DNA of 64,000 bases, taken from Mycolicibacterium bacteremicum. Its GTDB lineage: Bacteria; Actinomycetota; Actinomycetes; Mycobacteriales; Mycobacteriaceae. The notes beneath the pieces are model-generated. The model searched no databases and was not told the DNA's origin. It saw only the letters and a program-made list of their open reading frames with translations. Below are positions 1 to 8,410 of this stretch, in pieces. The DNA is taken from assembly GCF_943913955.1 (NCBI RefSeq), contig NZ_CALUAE010000028.1, positions 1-64,000 on the forward strand. The letters run 5' to 3'. A program made the position numbers and the translations under genes. Each line of letters begins with the position of its first letter. Position 1 is the first letter of the stretch.

Positions 1-110
1 GGCGGGGGCGGCGGCGGGAAACCGCCGGGCGGCGGGGGCGGCGGATAGCCACCGGAAGGCGGGGGCGGCGGCGGATAATTCCCAGGAGGTGGTGGCGGTT
101 GCTCGGTCAT
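1..110 (-). CDS. pra: Proline-rich antigen homologue (Pra/Rv1078 type), N-terminal fragment
   Basis: Only the first 36 codons are present; the gene runs off the left edge. The N-terminus reads MTEQPPPPPGNYPPPPPP and continues with two further blocks of five or six prolines separated by SGGY and GGF. Mycobacterial Pra proteins have such a proline/glycine/tyrosine-rich cytoplasmic head followed by an RDD-type membrane domain, which would lie outside the window. The position upstream of cbs on the same strand matches the M. tuberculosis order Rv1078-Rv1077. The call rests on that synteny plus the composition, since polyproline heads also occur in unrelated mycobacterial membrane proteins. Confidence 0.6.
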   Translation of the reverse strand, partial: MTEQPPPPPGNYPPPPPPSGGYPPPPPPGGFPPPPP

Positions 111-255
111 GGGCGCCTTCCAGGTGGCGAAAATTAGCTGGCTCTGCGGCCAGAACCATACCCGAGAAGTGGCCCGCCGCGGCGGCGCTCGCACCCAACC
201 GGTGACCGCGATATCGCGGCCCGGATCCCCTTGTTTGCCAACGCAATGAGCGCCG

Positions 256-1650
256 TCAGCGGGTGACGGCCCCCTTGGACAGCGAGCCCAGCAGGTCGTG
301 GCGCGTCAGCACCCCGATCGGCTTACCGTCCTCGACGACCATCACGGCGTCGAAGTCGCGCAGGGTCTTTGCCGCGGTACCGAGCAACTCACCGGAGCCG
401 ATGAGCGGCAGCGGGGCACTCATGTGCTGGGCCACCGCGTCGGCCAGCTTTGCCCGGCCTTCGAAAACCGCTGACAGCAGCTCTCTTTCGGACACGCTGC
501 CGGCCACCTCACCGGCCATCACCGGAGGTTCGGCGCCGACGACCGGCATCTGGGACACGCCGTACTCCCGCAGGATCGTGATGGCATCGCGCACCGTCTC
601 CGACGGGTGGGTGTGCACCAGATCCGGGAGCGCACCGGACTTGTGCCGCAGCACCTCCCCGACCGTCGGCTCGTCGATGGAACCGTCGAGGCGGCTGCGC
701 AGGAATCCATAGGACGACATCCATGCGTCGTTGAAAACCTTTGACAGGTAGCCGCGCCCGCCGTCGGGCAGCAGCACGACCACGACCGCGTCGGGACCGG
801 CCTCCTCGGCGACCTTCAGGGCGGCGACCACGGCCATCCCGCAGGATCCGCCGACCAGCAGCGCCTCCTCGCGAGCCAGCCGGCGCGTCATGTCGAAGGA
901 ATCCGCGTCGGAGACGGCGATGATCTGGTCCGGGACCGCCGGGTCGTAGGCGCTGGGCCAGAAGTCCTCGCCGACGCCCTCCACCAGGTAGGGCCGGCCG
1001 GTGCCTCCGGAGTACACCGAACCCTCGGGGTCGGCGCCGATGATCTTCACCCGTCCCCCGGACACCTCCTTGAGGTAGCGGCCGGTGCCGGTGATGGTGC
1101 CGCCGGTGCCCACGCCCGCCACGAAATGGGTGATCTTGCCGTCGGTGTCGGCCCAGATCTCCGGGCCGGTGGTCTCGTAGTGGCTCTCCGGGCCCATCGG
1201 GTTGGAGTACTGGTCGGGCTTCCACGCACCGTCGATCTCCTGGACCAGGCGGTTGGAGACGCTGTAGTAGCTGGCCGGGTCGTCCGGGGCCACCGCGGTC
1301 GGGCAGACCACCACCTCGGCGCCGTAGGCGCGCAGCACGTTGCGCTTGTCCTCGCTGACCTTGTCCGGGCAGACGAACACGCACCGGTAACCGCGCTGCT
1401 GGGCCACCAGGGCCAGGCCCACACCGGTGTTGCCCGAGGTGGGTTCGACGATGGTGCCGCCCGGCTTGAGCTTACCGGACGCCTCGGCGGCGTCGATCAT
1501 CTTGACCGCGATGCGGTCCTTGGAGCTGCCGCCCGGGTTGAGGTACTCGATCTTGGCCGCCACCACACCGGCACCCGGTGGGACCACCGAGTTCAGCCGG
1601 ACCAGCGGGGTGTTACCGATGAGCTCACTGATATGGCTGGCGATGCGCAT
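256..1650 (-). CDS. cbs: Cystathionine beta-synthase
   Basis: Condenses homocysteine with serine to cystathionine, the first step of reverse transsulfuration, in the cytosol. The 464 residues hold a fold-type II PLP domain (about 1-320) and a C-terminal CBS-domain pair (about 335-460). Visible motifs are GGSSKDR with the PLP lysine at K44, the phosphate/substrate loop TSGNTG at 71-76 and the glycine-rich GVGTGGTITG. The CBS pair is the usual regulatory module. The start is the ATG at 1650, which opens directly into the conserved ISELIGNTPLVRL segment. It lies between lipU and pra on the same strand, as in M. tuberculosis (Rv1077). Confidence 0.95.
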   Translation of the reverse strand: MRIASHISELIGNTPLVRLNSVVPPGAGVVAAKIEYLNPGGSSKDRIAVKMIDAAEASGKLKPGGTIVEPTSGNTGVGLALVAQQRGYRCVFVCPDKVSEDKRNVLRAYGAEVVVCPTAVAPDDPASYYSVSNRLVQEIDGAWKPDQYSNPMGPESHYETTGPEIWADTDGKITHFVAGVGTGGTITGTGRYLKEVSGGRVKIIGADPEGSVYSGGTGRPYLVEGVGEDFWPSAYDPAVPDQIIAVSDADSFDMTRRLAREEALLVGGSCGMAVVAALKVAEEAGPDAVVVVLLPDGGRGYLSKVFNDAWMSSYGFLRSRLDGSIDEPTVGEVLRHKSGALPDLVHTHPSETVRDAITILREYGVSQMPVVGAEPPVMAGEVAGSVSERELLSAVFEGRAKLADAVAQHMSAPLPLIGSGELLGTAAKTLRDFDAVMVVEDGKPIGVLTRHDLLGSLSKGAVTR

Positions 1651-1680
1651 GACACCTATCGTGTCAGGCTGCTCGCCAAC

Positions 1681-2721
1681 TCACCACGTGGCCTCGCGAA
1701 TGTAGTCACCGATCTGCCGCAGCGAGCGCGTCGCCTCGCCGACGAACGGTGAACACAACTGGAAGACGTGGATCTGACCGGGCCAGATCCGGACCTCCAC
1801 CGGCACGCCGGCCTCGGCCAGTACCCGCGCCGCCTTTCGCGCATCGTTGAGCAGAACCTCCGACCCGGACACGTGGATGAGCGTCCGCGGCAGGCCCGGC
1901 TCGATGTGCTCCAGCGGCTCGTAGACCTCTTGGCCGTGCCGCTTGGCGGCCTCCTCGACCAACCCACCGAGCGCTTCGATGGCCCGCGGCGGGAACATCG
2001 CATCGGTACGCGAGTTCGGGTGCTGGGCGCGGCTGTCGCTCTCGATCTCGAACAGCGGCGACATGGTGACCACCGCAGCGGGCGCGTCGCTGCCCTCGGC
2101 CTGCAAACGCTGGGCCAGAGCCAGTGCCAGGTAACCACCGGCCGAATCGCCGGCCAGCACGATGTGTTCGGGGTCGTATCCGGTCAGCCGCAGCCACTTG
2201 TAGGCGTCGTAGCAGTCGTCGATGGCGCTGCCGATCGAGTGCTTGGGGATCATCCGGTAGTTCACGACGAACACCGGGCTGTCGGCGAACTTCGACAGTT
2301 CGGTGACCATCCGGCCGTGGGTGTTGGCGCCGCACGTCAGGAACGCCCCGCCGTGCATGTACAGGATGATCGACCGCTTCCCGTCGGCGGGCAGCACGCC
2401 GGCGGCGCGGACCAGCTGGGCGGTGCAGTGCGGTAGGGCGATCGTTGCGCGGACCGTGCCGGGGGCGGGCTTGAGCACGCGGGCGGCGAAGTCGAGCAGG
2501 CCGAACGGCCACGGCATCCGGGGTGCGTGACTGGCGATAGCCAGAGTTGGCTTGATCGTCATCATGGCTACCAGGCCGGCGACCCGGCCGGCCAGGCCCG
2601 CGCCGTCCTCGACGATCTCGACCGGGCGCCAGTCACCGACCGGGAAACGCCGCGATTGACGGGCCCTAGCAGGGCTTATCGCTGCATGTGGGGCCCCGGA
2701 GACCCTACTTGGTGCCGTCAT
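1681..2721 (-). CDS. lipU: Alpha/beta hydrolase, hormone-sensitive-lipase family (LipU-like esterase)
   Basis: Carboxylesterase or lipase of the HSL family. From the ATG at 2721 (346 residues) it shows the oxyanion motif HGGA at 123-126, the nucleophile elbow GDSAGG with S193, and plausible triad partners D293 and H318 (GQIHVF). A GTG three codons upstream is also open, but the GGAAG ribosome site sits about 8 bases from the ATG and too close to the GTG, so the ATG is preferred. The gene ends 30 bases before cbs and is probably co-transcribed with it. Position and family match lipU (Rv1076). The natural ester substrate cannot be read from sequence. Confidence 0.88.
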   Translation of the reverse strand: MTAPSRVSGAPHAAISPARARQSRRFPVGDWRPVEIVEDGAGLAGRVAGLVAMMTIKPTLAIASHAPRMPWPFGLLDFAARVLKPAPGTVRATIALPHCTAQLVRAAGVLPADGKRSIILYMHGGAFLTCGANTHGRMVTELSKFADSPVFVVNYRMIPKHSIGSAIDDCYDAYKWLRLTGYDPEHIVLAGDSAGGYLALALAQRLQAEGSDAPAAVVTMSPLFEIESDSRAQHPNSRTDAMFPPRAIEALGGLVEEAAKRHGQEVYEPLEHIEPGLPRTLIHVSGSEVLLNDARKAARVLAEAGVPVEVRIWPGQIHVFQLCSPFVGEATRSLRQIGDYIREATW

Positions 2722-2917
2722 CGCCACCACTTCCTACGCCGTTGTAGTTCCCGTCTGGCCGATAAGTAGTTAGCCAGGCGGTTGAATTTAGCTTGCCTGC
2801 CGTCAATTTGTTCAACAATCCCCGAATCCGATTTGGTACCGGGTTCGATACCCCAATGTGACCGCGCCCACTCGCGCCCCCGCTGACTTTGCGGAAACGG
2901 GACCTAAAATCGAGAAC

Positions 2918-3868
2918 GTGGGTCGCCTGACGTCCATTGCCGTTGCAGCCGCCGCGCTCGCGTCGACGGGTTCGGCATATGTGGGAGCGCGAAATCTGCT
3001 CAGCGGGCAGGCCGACCAGGCCCGCCGGACCATCCCGAAGTCCTGGGACGTCCCGCCGCGGGCGGACGGGGTCTACACCGCAGGCGGCGGCCCGGTGCAG
3101 CGCTGGACCCGGGACACCCCCTTCGACCTGCACCTGATGATCTTCGGTGACTCGACGGCCACCGGATACGGCAGCACCTGCGCCGACGAAGTGCCCGGCG
3201 TGCTGCTGGCCCGTGGGCTGGCCGAGGAGTCCGGCAAGCGCATCCGGTTGAGCACCAAGGCGATCGTCGGCGCCACCTCCAAGGGGTTGTCGGGGCAGAT
3301 CGACGCGATGTTCGTCGCGGGCCCGCCCCCGGATGCCGCGGTCATCATGATCGGGGCGAACGACATCACCAAACCCAACGGCACGGGCCCCTCGGCGCGC
3401 CGTGTCGGCCAGGCGGTGCAGCGCCTGCGCGACGCCGGCGCGGTCGTCGTCGTCGGCACCTGCCCGGATTTCGGCGTCATCAAGGCAATCCCCCAGCCGC
3501 TGCGCTGGGTGGCCCGCAGCCAGGGTCTGCGACTGGCCCGCGCGCAGGCCGCGGCGGTGCGCGCCGCCGGTGGGGTGCCGGTGCCGTTCTCGGACCTACT
3601 GGCCCCGCACTTCTACAAGGCGCCCGAGGTGCTGTTCTCCCCCGACATGTTCCATCCGTCGGCGGCCGGTTACGAACTGGCGGCCAAGCAGTTGCTACCC
3701 GCGCTGTGTAATGCGTTGGGCGAGTTCGTATCCGGCACCCCGGCCGAGGCGGCACTGGAATCGCGCATCGACGACGGTGGCTCGCCGCTGTCGTGGCTGA
3801 GCAATGTCAGCCGGTTGTGGCGGCGCTCTACCGGGGTCCCCGCACCCATCGTGGTGCCCGCGGGTTAG
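2918..3868 (+). CDS. SGNH/GDSL-type esterase (Rv1075c-like)
   Basis: Serine hydrolase of the SGNH fold, probably exported or membrane-attached. From the GTG at 2918 (316 residues) the N-terminus is hydrophobic and alanine-rich (about residues 4-22), like an uncleaved signal anchor. Block I is FGDSTATGYG with S79, block III is GAND with N148, and the catalytic Asp-His pair is DMFH (D243, H246). An in-frame ATG at 2858 would add 20 residues that do not look like part of the signal. The GTG gives a length close to the M. tuberculosis homologue (about 314 residues, from memory). It is divergent from lipU. Confidence 0.85.
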   Translation: MGRLTSIAVAAAALASTGSAYVGARNLLSGQADQARRTIPKSWDVPPRADGVYTAGGGPVQRWTRDTPFDLHLMIFGDSTATGYGSTCADEVPGVLLARGLAEESGKRIRLSTKAIVGATSKGLSGQIDAMFVAGPPPDAAVIMIGANDITKPNGTGPSARRVGQAVQRLRDAGAVVVVGTCPDFGVIKAIPQPLRWVARSQGLRLARAQAAAVRAAGGVPVPFSDLLAPHFYKAPEVLFSPDMFHPSAAGYELAAKQLLPALCNALGEFVSGTPAEAALESRIDDGGSPLSWLSNVSRLWRRSTGVPAPIVVPAG

Positions 3869-3874
3869 GTTTCG

Positions 3875-3888
3875 TGTAACACGTTCCA
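3875..3888. promoter_or_regulatory. KstR-like half-conserved operator upstream of fadA3
   Basis: TGTAACACGTTCCA fits the core pattern T-nn-AAC-nn-GTT-nn-A of the KstR (TetR family, cholesterol regulon) operator, but the outer bases differ from the full TAGAAC..GTTCTA form seen at 16522. It ends 15 bases before the fadA3 start, where a repressor would block initiation. The motif is short and could occur by chance. Confidence 0.35.
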
Positions 3889-3903
3889 ATCCGAGGAGTC
3901 GCC

Positions 3904-5121
3904 ATGCCCGAAGCCGTCATTGTCGCCACCGCACGCTCACCGATCGGGCGGGCCGGTAAGGGATCGCTGGTCACCATGCGTCCCGACGATCTGGCCGCCC
4001 AGATGGTGCGCGCCGCCCTGGACAAGGTCCCCTCGCTGGACCCCCGCGATATCGACGACCTGATGATGGGCAGCGCGCAGCCCGCCGGTGAGGCCGGCTA
4101 CAACATCGGCCGCGCCGTCGCCGTCGAGCTGGGCTACGACTTCCTGCCCGGCACCACCGTGAACCGGTACTGCTCGTCCTCGCTGCAGACCACCCGGATG
4201 GCGTTCCACGCGATCAAGGCCGGCGAGGGCGACGTGTTCATCTCCGCCGGTGTCGAGACGGTGTCGCGGTTCGCCGTGGGCGCCGCCGACGGCGCGCCGA
4301 ACTCCAAGAACCCGCTGTTCGACGAGGCGCAGGCCCGCACCACGGCCCAGGCCGAGGGCGATGTGAAGTGGCACGATCCGCGCGAGGACGGCCTGATCCC
4401 GGACGTCTACATCGCCATGGGCCAGACCGCCGAGAACGTCGCCACCTTCACCGGCATCAGCCGCGAGGACCAGGACCACTGGGGTGTGCGCTCGCAGAAC
4501 CGCGCCGAGGAGGCCATCAAGAGCGGCTTCTTCGAGCGCGAGATCTCCCCGGTGACGCTGCCCGACGGCACCGTCGTCTCCACCGATGACGGCCCGCGCG
4601 CCGGCACCACCTACGAGAAGATCAGTCAGCTCAAGCCGGTGTTCCGCCCGAACGGCACGATCACCGCCGGCAACGCCTGCCCGCTCAACGACGGTGCGGC
4701 GGCCGTGATCATCATGAGCGACACCAAGGCCAAGGAGCTCGGCCTGACCCCGCTGGCGCGCATCGTGTCCACCGGCGTGTCCGGGCTGTCGCCGGAGATC
4801 ATGGGCCTGGGCCCGATCGAGGCGATCAAGAAGGCGCTGGCCAAGGCCGGCAAGACGATCTCCGATATCGACCTGGTCGAGATCAACGAGGCCTTCGCGG
4901 TGCAGGTGCTGGGTTCGGCGCGCGAACTGGGCATCGACGAGGACAAGCTGAACGTCTCCGGCGGCGCCATCGCCCTCGGGCATCCGTTCGGCATGACCGG
5001 TGCCCGCATCACCGCGACGCTGCTGAACAACCTCGCCACCCACGACAAGACCTTCGGCATCGAGTCGATGTGCGTCGGCGGCGGGCAGGGTATGGCGATG
5101 GTCGTGGAGCGGCTGTCCTGA
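3904..5121 (+). CDS. fadA3: Acetyl-CoA acetyltransferase / thiolase (FadA3-like)
   Basis: Thiolase that cleaves 3-ketoacyl-CoA or joins acetyl-CoA units. The 405 residues carry the nucleophilic cysteine in NRYCSSS (C90), the GHPFGMTG loop with H360, and the second cysteine in CVGGGQG (C390), so the full Cys-His-Cys set is present. The start ATG follows a clear GAGGAG ribosome site at about 7 bases. It stands alone between the GDSL hydrolase and purT and is followed by a strong hairpin. Synteny with Rv1074c supports the symbol. Chain-length preference is unknown. Confidence 0.93.
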   Translation: MPEAVIVATARSPIGRAGKGSLVTMRPDDLAAQMVRAALDKVPSLDPRDIDDLMMGSAQPAGEAGYNIGRAVAVELGYDFLPGTTVNRYCSSSLQTTRMAFHAIKAGEGDVFISAGVETVSRFAVGAADGAPNSKNPLFDEAQARTTAQAEGDVKWHDPREDGLIPDVYIAMGQTAENVATFTGISREDQDHWGVRSQNRAEEAIKSGFFEREISPVTLPDGTVVSTDDGPRAGTTYEKISQLKPVFRPNGTITAGNACPLNDGAAAVIIMSDTKAKELGLTPLARIVSTGVSGLSPEIMGLGPIEAIKKALAKAGKTISDIDLVEINEAFAVQVLGSARELGIDEDKLNVSGGAIALGHPFGMTGARITATLLNNLATHDKTFGIESMCVGGGQGMAMVVERLS

Positions 5122-5134
5122 TATCGCGTTGACG

Positions 5135-5171
5135 CTGCGGTGCGGGCGAGCAGACCTCACCCGCACCGCAG
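5135..5171. terminator. Hairpin after fadA3
   Basis: Perfect 12-base inverted repeat CTGCGGTGCGGG (5135-5146) and CCCGCACCGCAG (5160-5171) with a 13-base loop. There is no following T-run, as is common for mycobacterial terminators. It lies between the fadA3 stop and the purT start. Confidence 0.6.
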
Positions 5172-5190
5172 GGTCATAGACTCCGTGCCG

Positions 5191-6375
5191 ATGACCACAC
5201 TCGGAACACCCCTGTCCCCGCACGCCACCCGGGTGATGCTGCTCGGCTCCGGTGAACTCGGCCGCGAAGTCCTCATCGCGCTGCAGCGCCTCGGCGTCGA
5301 GACGATCGCCGTCGACCGCTACCCCGATGCGCCGGGACACCAGATCGCCCACCACGCGCGCGTGCTCGCGATGACCGATGCCGATGCGCTGCGTGAATTG
5401 ATCGAGGCCGAGAAGCCCGACCTGGTGGTGCCCGAGATCGAGGCCATCGCGACCCCGGTGCTGGAGGTGCTCGAGGACGCCGGTGCGGTGCGGGTGATCC
5501 CGACCGCGCGGGCGGCCCGGCTGACCATGGACCGTGAGGGCATCCGGCGCCTCGCCGCCGAGACCCTCGGCGTGCCGACCAGCCCGTACCGGTTCTGCGA
5601 TTCGCTGGCCGAGTTGCAGGCCGCGGTCGACGAGATCGGCTACCCGTGTGTGGTCAAACCGGTGATGAGCAGTTCGGGCAAGGGGCAGAGCAAGATCGAC
5701 TCTGCCGATGGCGTGGCCGCGGCCTGGGAGTACGCCATGTCGGGTAGCCGGGTGACCAACACCCGGATCATCATCGAGGGCTTCATCGACTTCGATTACG
5801 AGATCACGCTGTTGACGGTGCGCAGCGTGGCGGGAACACAGTTCTGCGAACCGATCGGTCACAAGCAGGTCAGCGGCGACTACGTAGAGAGCTGGCAGCC
5901 GCACCCGATGTCCGCCGCGGCGCTGGAGTCGGCCCAGCAGATCGCCGGCGCGGTGACCGAGAACCTGGGCGGGCAGGGCATTTTCGGGGTCGAGCTGTTC
6001 GTCAAGGGCGATCAGGTGTGGTTCAGCGAGGTCAGCCCGCGCCCGCACGACACCGGCATGGTCACGATGATCACGCAGTGGCAGAACGAGTTCGAGCTGC
6101 ATGCCCGCGCCATCCTCGGTCTGCCGGTGGACACCACGCTGAAGACGCCGGGCGCCAGCGCGGTGATCTACGGCGGTGTGGATGCCGCCGGGGTGGTGTT
6201 CGACGGGGTGGACGAGGCATTGCGGGTGCCGCGCACCGATATTCGGCTGTTCGGCAAGCCGGAGAGCTTCGTCAAGCGCCGCATGGGGGTGGCACTGGCG
6301 TACGACGCCGACGTCGACGTGGCGCGGGCCAATGCCGTGGAGGCCGCAAGCCGGGTCACGCCGCGAGTCCCCTAA
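5191..6375 (+). CDS. purT: Formate-dependent phosphoribosylglycinamide formyltransferase (PurT)
   Basis: ATP-grasp enzyme that formylates GAR with formate and ATP in de novo purine synthesis, an alternative to the folate-dependent PurN. From the ATG at 5191 (394 residues) the N-terminal nucleotide-binding segment reads MLLGSGELGREV, followed by an ATP-grasp core with KPVMSSSGKGQS and the metal-binding end FSEVSPRPHDTG. The frame is open 17 codons further upstream without a better start. The gene does not belong to the M. tuberculosis fadA3-Rv1073 neighbourhood, so it appears inserted here. Its stop overlaps the stop of the convergent DUF559 gene by 4 bases. Confidence 0.93.
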   Translation: MTTLGTPLSPHATRVMLLGSGELGREVLIALQRLGVETIAVDRYPDAPGHQIAHHARVLAMTDADALRELIEAEKPDLVVPEIEAIATPVLEVLEDAGAVRVIPTARAARLTMDREGIRRLAAETLGVPTSPYRFCDSLAELQAAVDEIGYPCVVKPVMSSSGKGQSKIDSADGVAAAWEYAMSGSRVTNTRIIIEGFIDFDYEITLLTVRSVAGTQFCEPIGHKQVSGDYVESWQPHPMSAAALESAQQIAGAVTENLGGQGIFGVELFVKGDQVWFSEVSPRPHDTGMVTMITQWQNEFELHARAILGLPVDTTLKTPGASAVIYGGVDAAGVVFDGVDEALRVPRTDIRLFGKPESFVKRRMGVALAYDADVDVARANAVEAASRVTPRVP

Positions 6376-7277
6376 CTGCCCGCCGACGGTGCAACCAGAC
6401 CGGGATTTCGGCGCAGATCTCGGTCTGAGTGCACCGTCGGTGGCCACACGCGCGACAACCGCCGCAGAACATCGGCCCCGGTGTGCCTTTTCGTCGCACG
6501 GATCCGATTCCAGCCCAGCTCGGCGAGGTCTTCGCTGCGGACGATGTCCCACGCGTACTGACCCGGATCGGACCGATGGTGGTCACCGTCGTATTCGATG
6601 GCCAACTTCAGGGCTTCCCAGCCCATGTCGAGGAAGTAGCGCCGCCGACCGTCGGGGCTCACCACCGGAATCTGGGTCTGCGGCCGCGGATACCCGGCGC
6701 GGATGATCAACAGGCGCAGCCACGTTTCGCGGGGCGACTCCGAGCCCGCGTCGTGCAGCTCGAGGGCGGCGCCGAGCTGACGCAGACCGCGCTTGCCGCC
6801 GTGCCGCGACCGTGCCCACCCAAGCACTTCGGGGACGCCAAACCGACGGGCGTTTCCCAACGCGTCGAGCCTGGTGACCGCCTCGTCGAGCGAGCCACGC
6901 CGGCCCAGATCGAAGACCGTCCGGGTGATGGTGGTCGTCGGCAGACCCCACCGTCCCGCCTCGGCGATCTCGTCGTCGGCCAATTCGTGGTTGTGGGTCC
7001 GGATGCCGGGCGGTGGTCGACGATTGGACCAGACCAACTCGATGGGTTGCGAATCCTCGACATACCGCGCACCGTGCAGTGCCGACGCGGTGAGTCCGCA
7101 GAGGACGCCGCGGCGATCCGACCACAGCCACGCGGCCGATGCGCGGTCGTCGAGAGTCAGCTCGACGCCACGGGCAACGTAGATATCGGGATGGATGGCC
7201 GTGCATCGGCGGCCCAGCTGATACTTCGAGATCCGCCCGGCCGCGACGGCCTCACTGCCGATGAAGGGCTGCGTCAT
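6372..7277 (-). CDS. DUF559-type endonuclease-fold protein with AbiEi-like N-terminus
   Basis: Probable cytosolic nuclease-fold protein of 301 residues. The N-terminal part (about 1-120) resembles the winged-helix antitoxin-like segment found in AbiEi relatives. The C-terminal part (about 200-285) has the Vsr-like PD-(D/E)xK signature of DUF559, with FLDMGWEALKLAIEYDGDHH supplying the acidic residues. Function is unknown; such genes are common and dispersed in mycobacteria. The last 20 or so codons lie inside a hairpin repeat (6383-6440), and a related hairpin lies upstream at 7347-7402. This bracketing suggests a small mobile or repeat-associated cassette. Confidence 0.75.
   Translation of the reverse strand: MTQPFIGSEAVAAGRISKYQLGRRCTAIHPDIYVARGVELTLDDRASAAWLWSDRRGVLCGLTASALHGARYVEDSQPIELVWSNRRPPPGIRTHNHELADDEIAEAGRWGLPTTTITRTVFDLGRRGSLDEAVTRLDALGNARRFGVPEVLGWARSRHGGKRGLRQLGAALELHDAGSESPRETWLRLLIIRAGYPRPQTQIPVVSPDGRRRYFLDMGWEALKLAIEYDGDHHRSDPGQYAWDIVRSEDLAELGWNRIRATKRHTGADVLRRLSRVWPPTVHSDRDLRRNPGLVAPSAGS
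6383..6440. repeat. Imperfect 26-base inverted repeat (hairpin A) overlapping the DUF559 3' end
   Basis: Arms 6383-6408 and 6415-6440 pair at about 23 of 26 positions around a 6-base loop. The right arm carries GTCTGAGTGCACCGTCGG. The same end sequence, TCTGAGTGCACCGTCG with one change, recurs in hairpin B at 7347-7402. On the minus strand the repeat encodes the C-terminal tail of the DUF559 protein. Confidence 0.8.
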
Positions 7278-7346
7278 GGATCGAGCGTGGCGTCATCCAC
7301 GGGGTCAGCGCAGCCCCGTCGGCAGAATCTGTGGATAACGCGACGC

Positions 7347-7402
7347 CGACGGTGCTCTCAGATCGACTTCTGGGCCGAAAAGTCGATCTGAGTGCACCGT
7401 CG
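7347..7402. repeat. Inverted repeat (hairpin B) upstream of the DUF559 gene
   Basis: Arms 7347-7369 and 7380-7402 are 23 bases long, pair with a single mismatch and enclose a 10-base loop. The outer part (CGACGGTGC ... GCACCGTCG) and the CTGAGTGCACCGTCG end match hairpin A, so the two are members of one repeat family. Confidence 0.85.
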
Positions 7403-7423
7403 CGGGACACAAGAGTCAACGAA

Positions 7424-7451
7424 AAAGGGCGCCCCGTGCGGGACGCCCTTT
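7424..7451 (-). terminator. Rho-independent terminator of the Bax-inhibitor-like gene
   Basis: A 13-base stem with one mismatch (AAAGGGCGCCCCG at 7424-7436, CGGGACGCCCTTT at 7439-7451). Read on the minus strand it is followed by TTTTTC. It lies 15 bases past the stop of the gene at 7466-8320. Confidence 0.85.
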
Positions 7452-7465
7452 CTCTGGCCGGACTG

Positions 7466-8320
7466 CTAGTCGTTGTTGAAGTAACTCAGCAGACGCAGGA
7501 TCTCCAGGTACAGCCACACCAGGGTGACCATCAGGCCAAGGGCAACGCCCCACGCGGCCTTCTCCGGAGCGCCGGCGCGGATCATCTGGTCCGCGGCGTC
7601 GAAGTCGATCAGGAAGCTGAACGCCGCCAGCGCGATGCACAGCAGCGAGAAGCCGATCGCGATGGCACCACCGTCGCGCAGGCCCATGCCCGCACCGCCG
7701 CCGACACCGAACAGGCCGAGCACCAGGTTCACCAGCATCAGTGCGACGACGCCGAACAGGCCGGCGACGATCATCCGGGTGAACTTCGGGGTGACGCGGA
7801 TGGCGCCGGTCTTGTAGACCACGAGCATGCCGAAGAACACGCCGAGGGTGCCGACGATGGCCTGGGCGATCATGCCGACGCCACCGACCGAGGCCAGGTT
7901 GGCGATGATGAACGACACCGCGCCCAGGAACAGGCCCTCCAGCGCCGCGTAGCTCAGCACGATGGCCGGGTTGTCCTGCTTGCGTCCGAACGTGGCGATG
8001 AGCACCAACGCCAGGCCGCCGAGGGCACCCACCAGGGTGAACGGCGTGGCCAGGCCGAGGTTCTGGCTGACCAGGTAGTACGAGACGACGGCGACCGCGG
8101 TCAGGATCGCGAGGCTGATGCCGGTCTTGGTGACGACGTCATCGATGGTCATCGGCCGGGAGACACCGGCCTGCTGCTGATCGGGGTACTGGGTTGCGGC
8201 GTAGGGATCCGCATGTACCTGCTGCGCACCGAAGCTTGCGGCTCCGGTACCGAACTGCGCGTATCCGCCCTGCTGCCCCTTGGGCAGGGATCGGAATACC
8301 GGGTTGCTGCTTTCGCGCAC
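7466..8320 (-). CDS. Bax inhibitor-1 / YccA family membrane protein (Rv1072-like)
   Basis: Integral membrane protein of 284 residues. After a glycine- and glutamine-rich cytoplasmic head it has seven hydrophobic segments, with a loop GVGGGAGMGLRDGGAIAIGF and a C-terminal DFDAADQ segment typical of the BI-1/YccA family, some of whose members act as pH-gated calcium leak channels. The start is the GTG at 8320 (protein begins RESSNPVFRSLPK after the initiator), preceded by AGGAGAGGA at ideal spacing. A longer TTG start would overlap that ribosome site and is rejected. A strong terminator follows. Confidence 0.88.
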   Translation of the reverse strand: MRESSNPVFRSLPKGQQGGYAQFGTGAASFGAQQVHADPYAATQYPDQQQAGVSRPMTIDDVVTKTGISLAILTAVAVVSYYLVSQNLGLATPFTLVGALGGLALVLIATFGRKQDNPAIVLSYAALEGLFLGAVSFIIANLASVGGVGMIAQAIVGTLGVFFGMLVVYKTGAIRVTPKFTRMIVAGLFGVVALMLVNLVLGLFGVGGGAGMGLRDGGAIAIGFSLLCIALAAFSFLIDFDAADQMIRAGAPEKAAWGVALGLMVTLVWLYLEILRLLSYFNND

Positions 8321-8410
8321 CGTAGGTCCTCTCCTCAAGTACTGGTGTTCGATCTACGAACACACAATCAACGATCATTGCCGTGAACCGGTTCCCGCGA
8401 TACCCCTGCA

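Noticed and set aside
1..110. GC-rich polyproline-coding repeat as a mobile or structural repeat
   Set aside because: It is the in-frame proline-rich head of the Pra-like protein.
2764..2803. TTAG-rich sequence upstream of lipU looking like an iron box
   Set aside because: Only the first four bases and scattered others match the IdeR consensus, and there is no dyad.
2836..2858. tRNA-like T-arm (GGGTTCGATACCCC)
   Set aside because: No matching acceptor stem, D-arm or anticodon arm could be placed around it; it is the 5' flank of the GDSL gene.
3937..6552. Very long open frame antisense to fadA3 and purT
   Set aside because: High GC makes long antisense frames common; the plus strand has complete motif-bearing enzymes and the antisense product is Arg/Gly/His-rich with no family signature.
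8321..8338. Longer TTG start for the Bax-inhibitor-like protein
   Set aside because: These codons are the AGGAGAGGA ribosome site of the GTG start at 8320.
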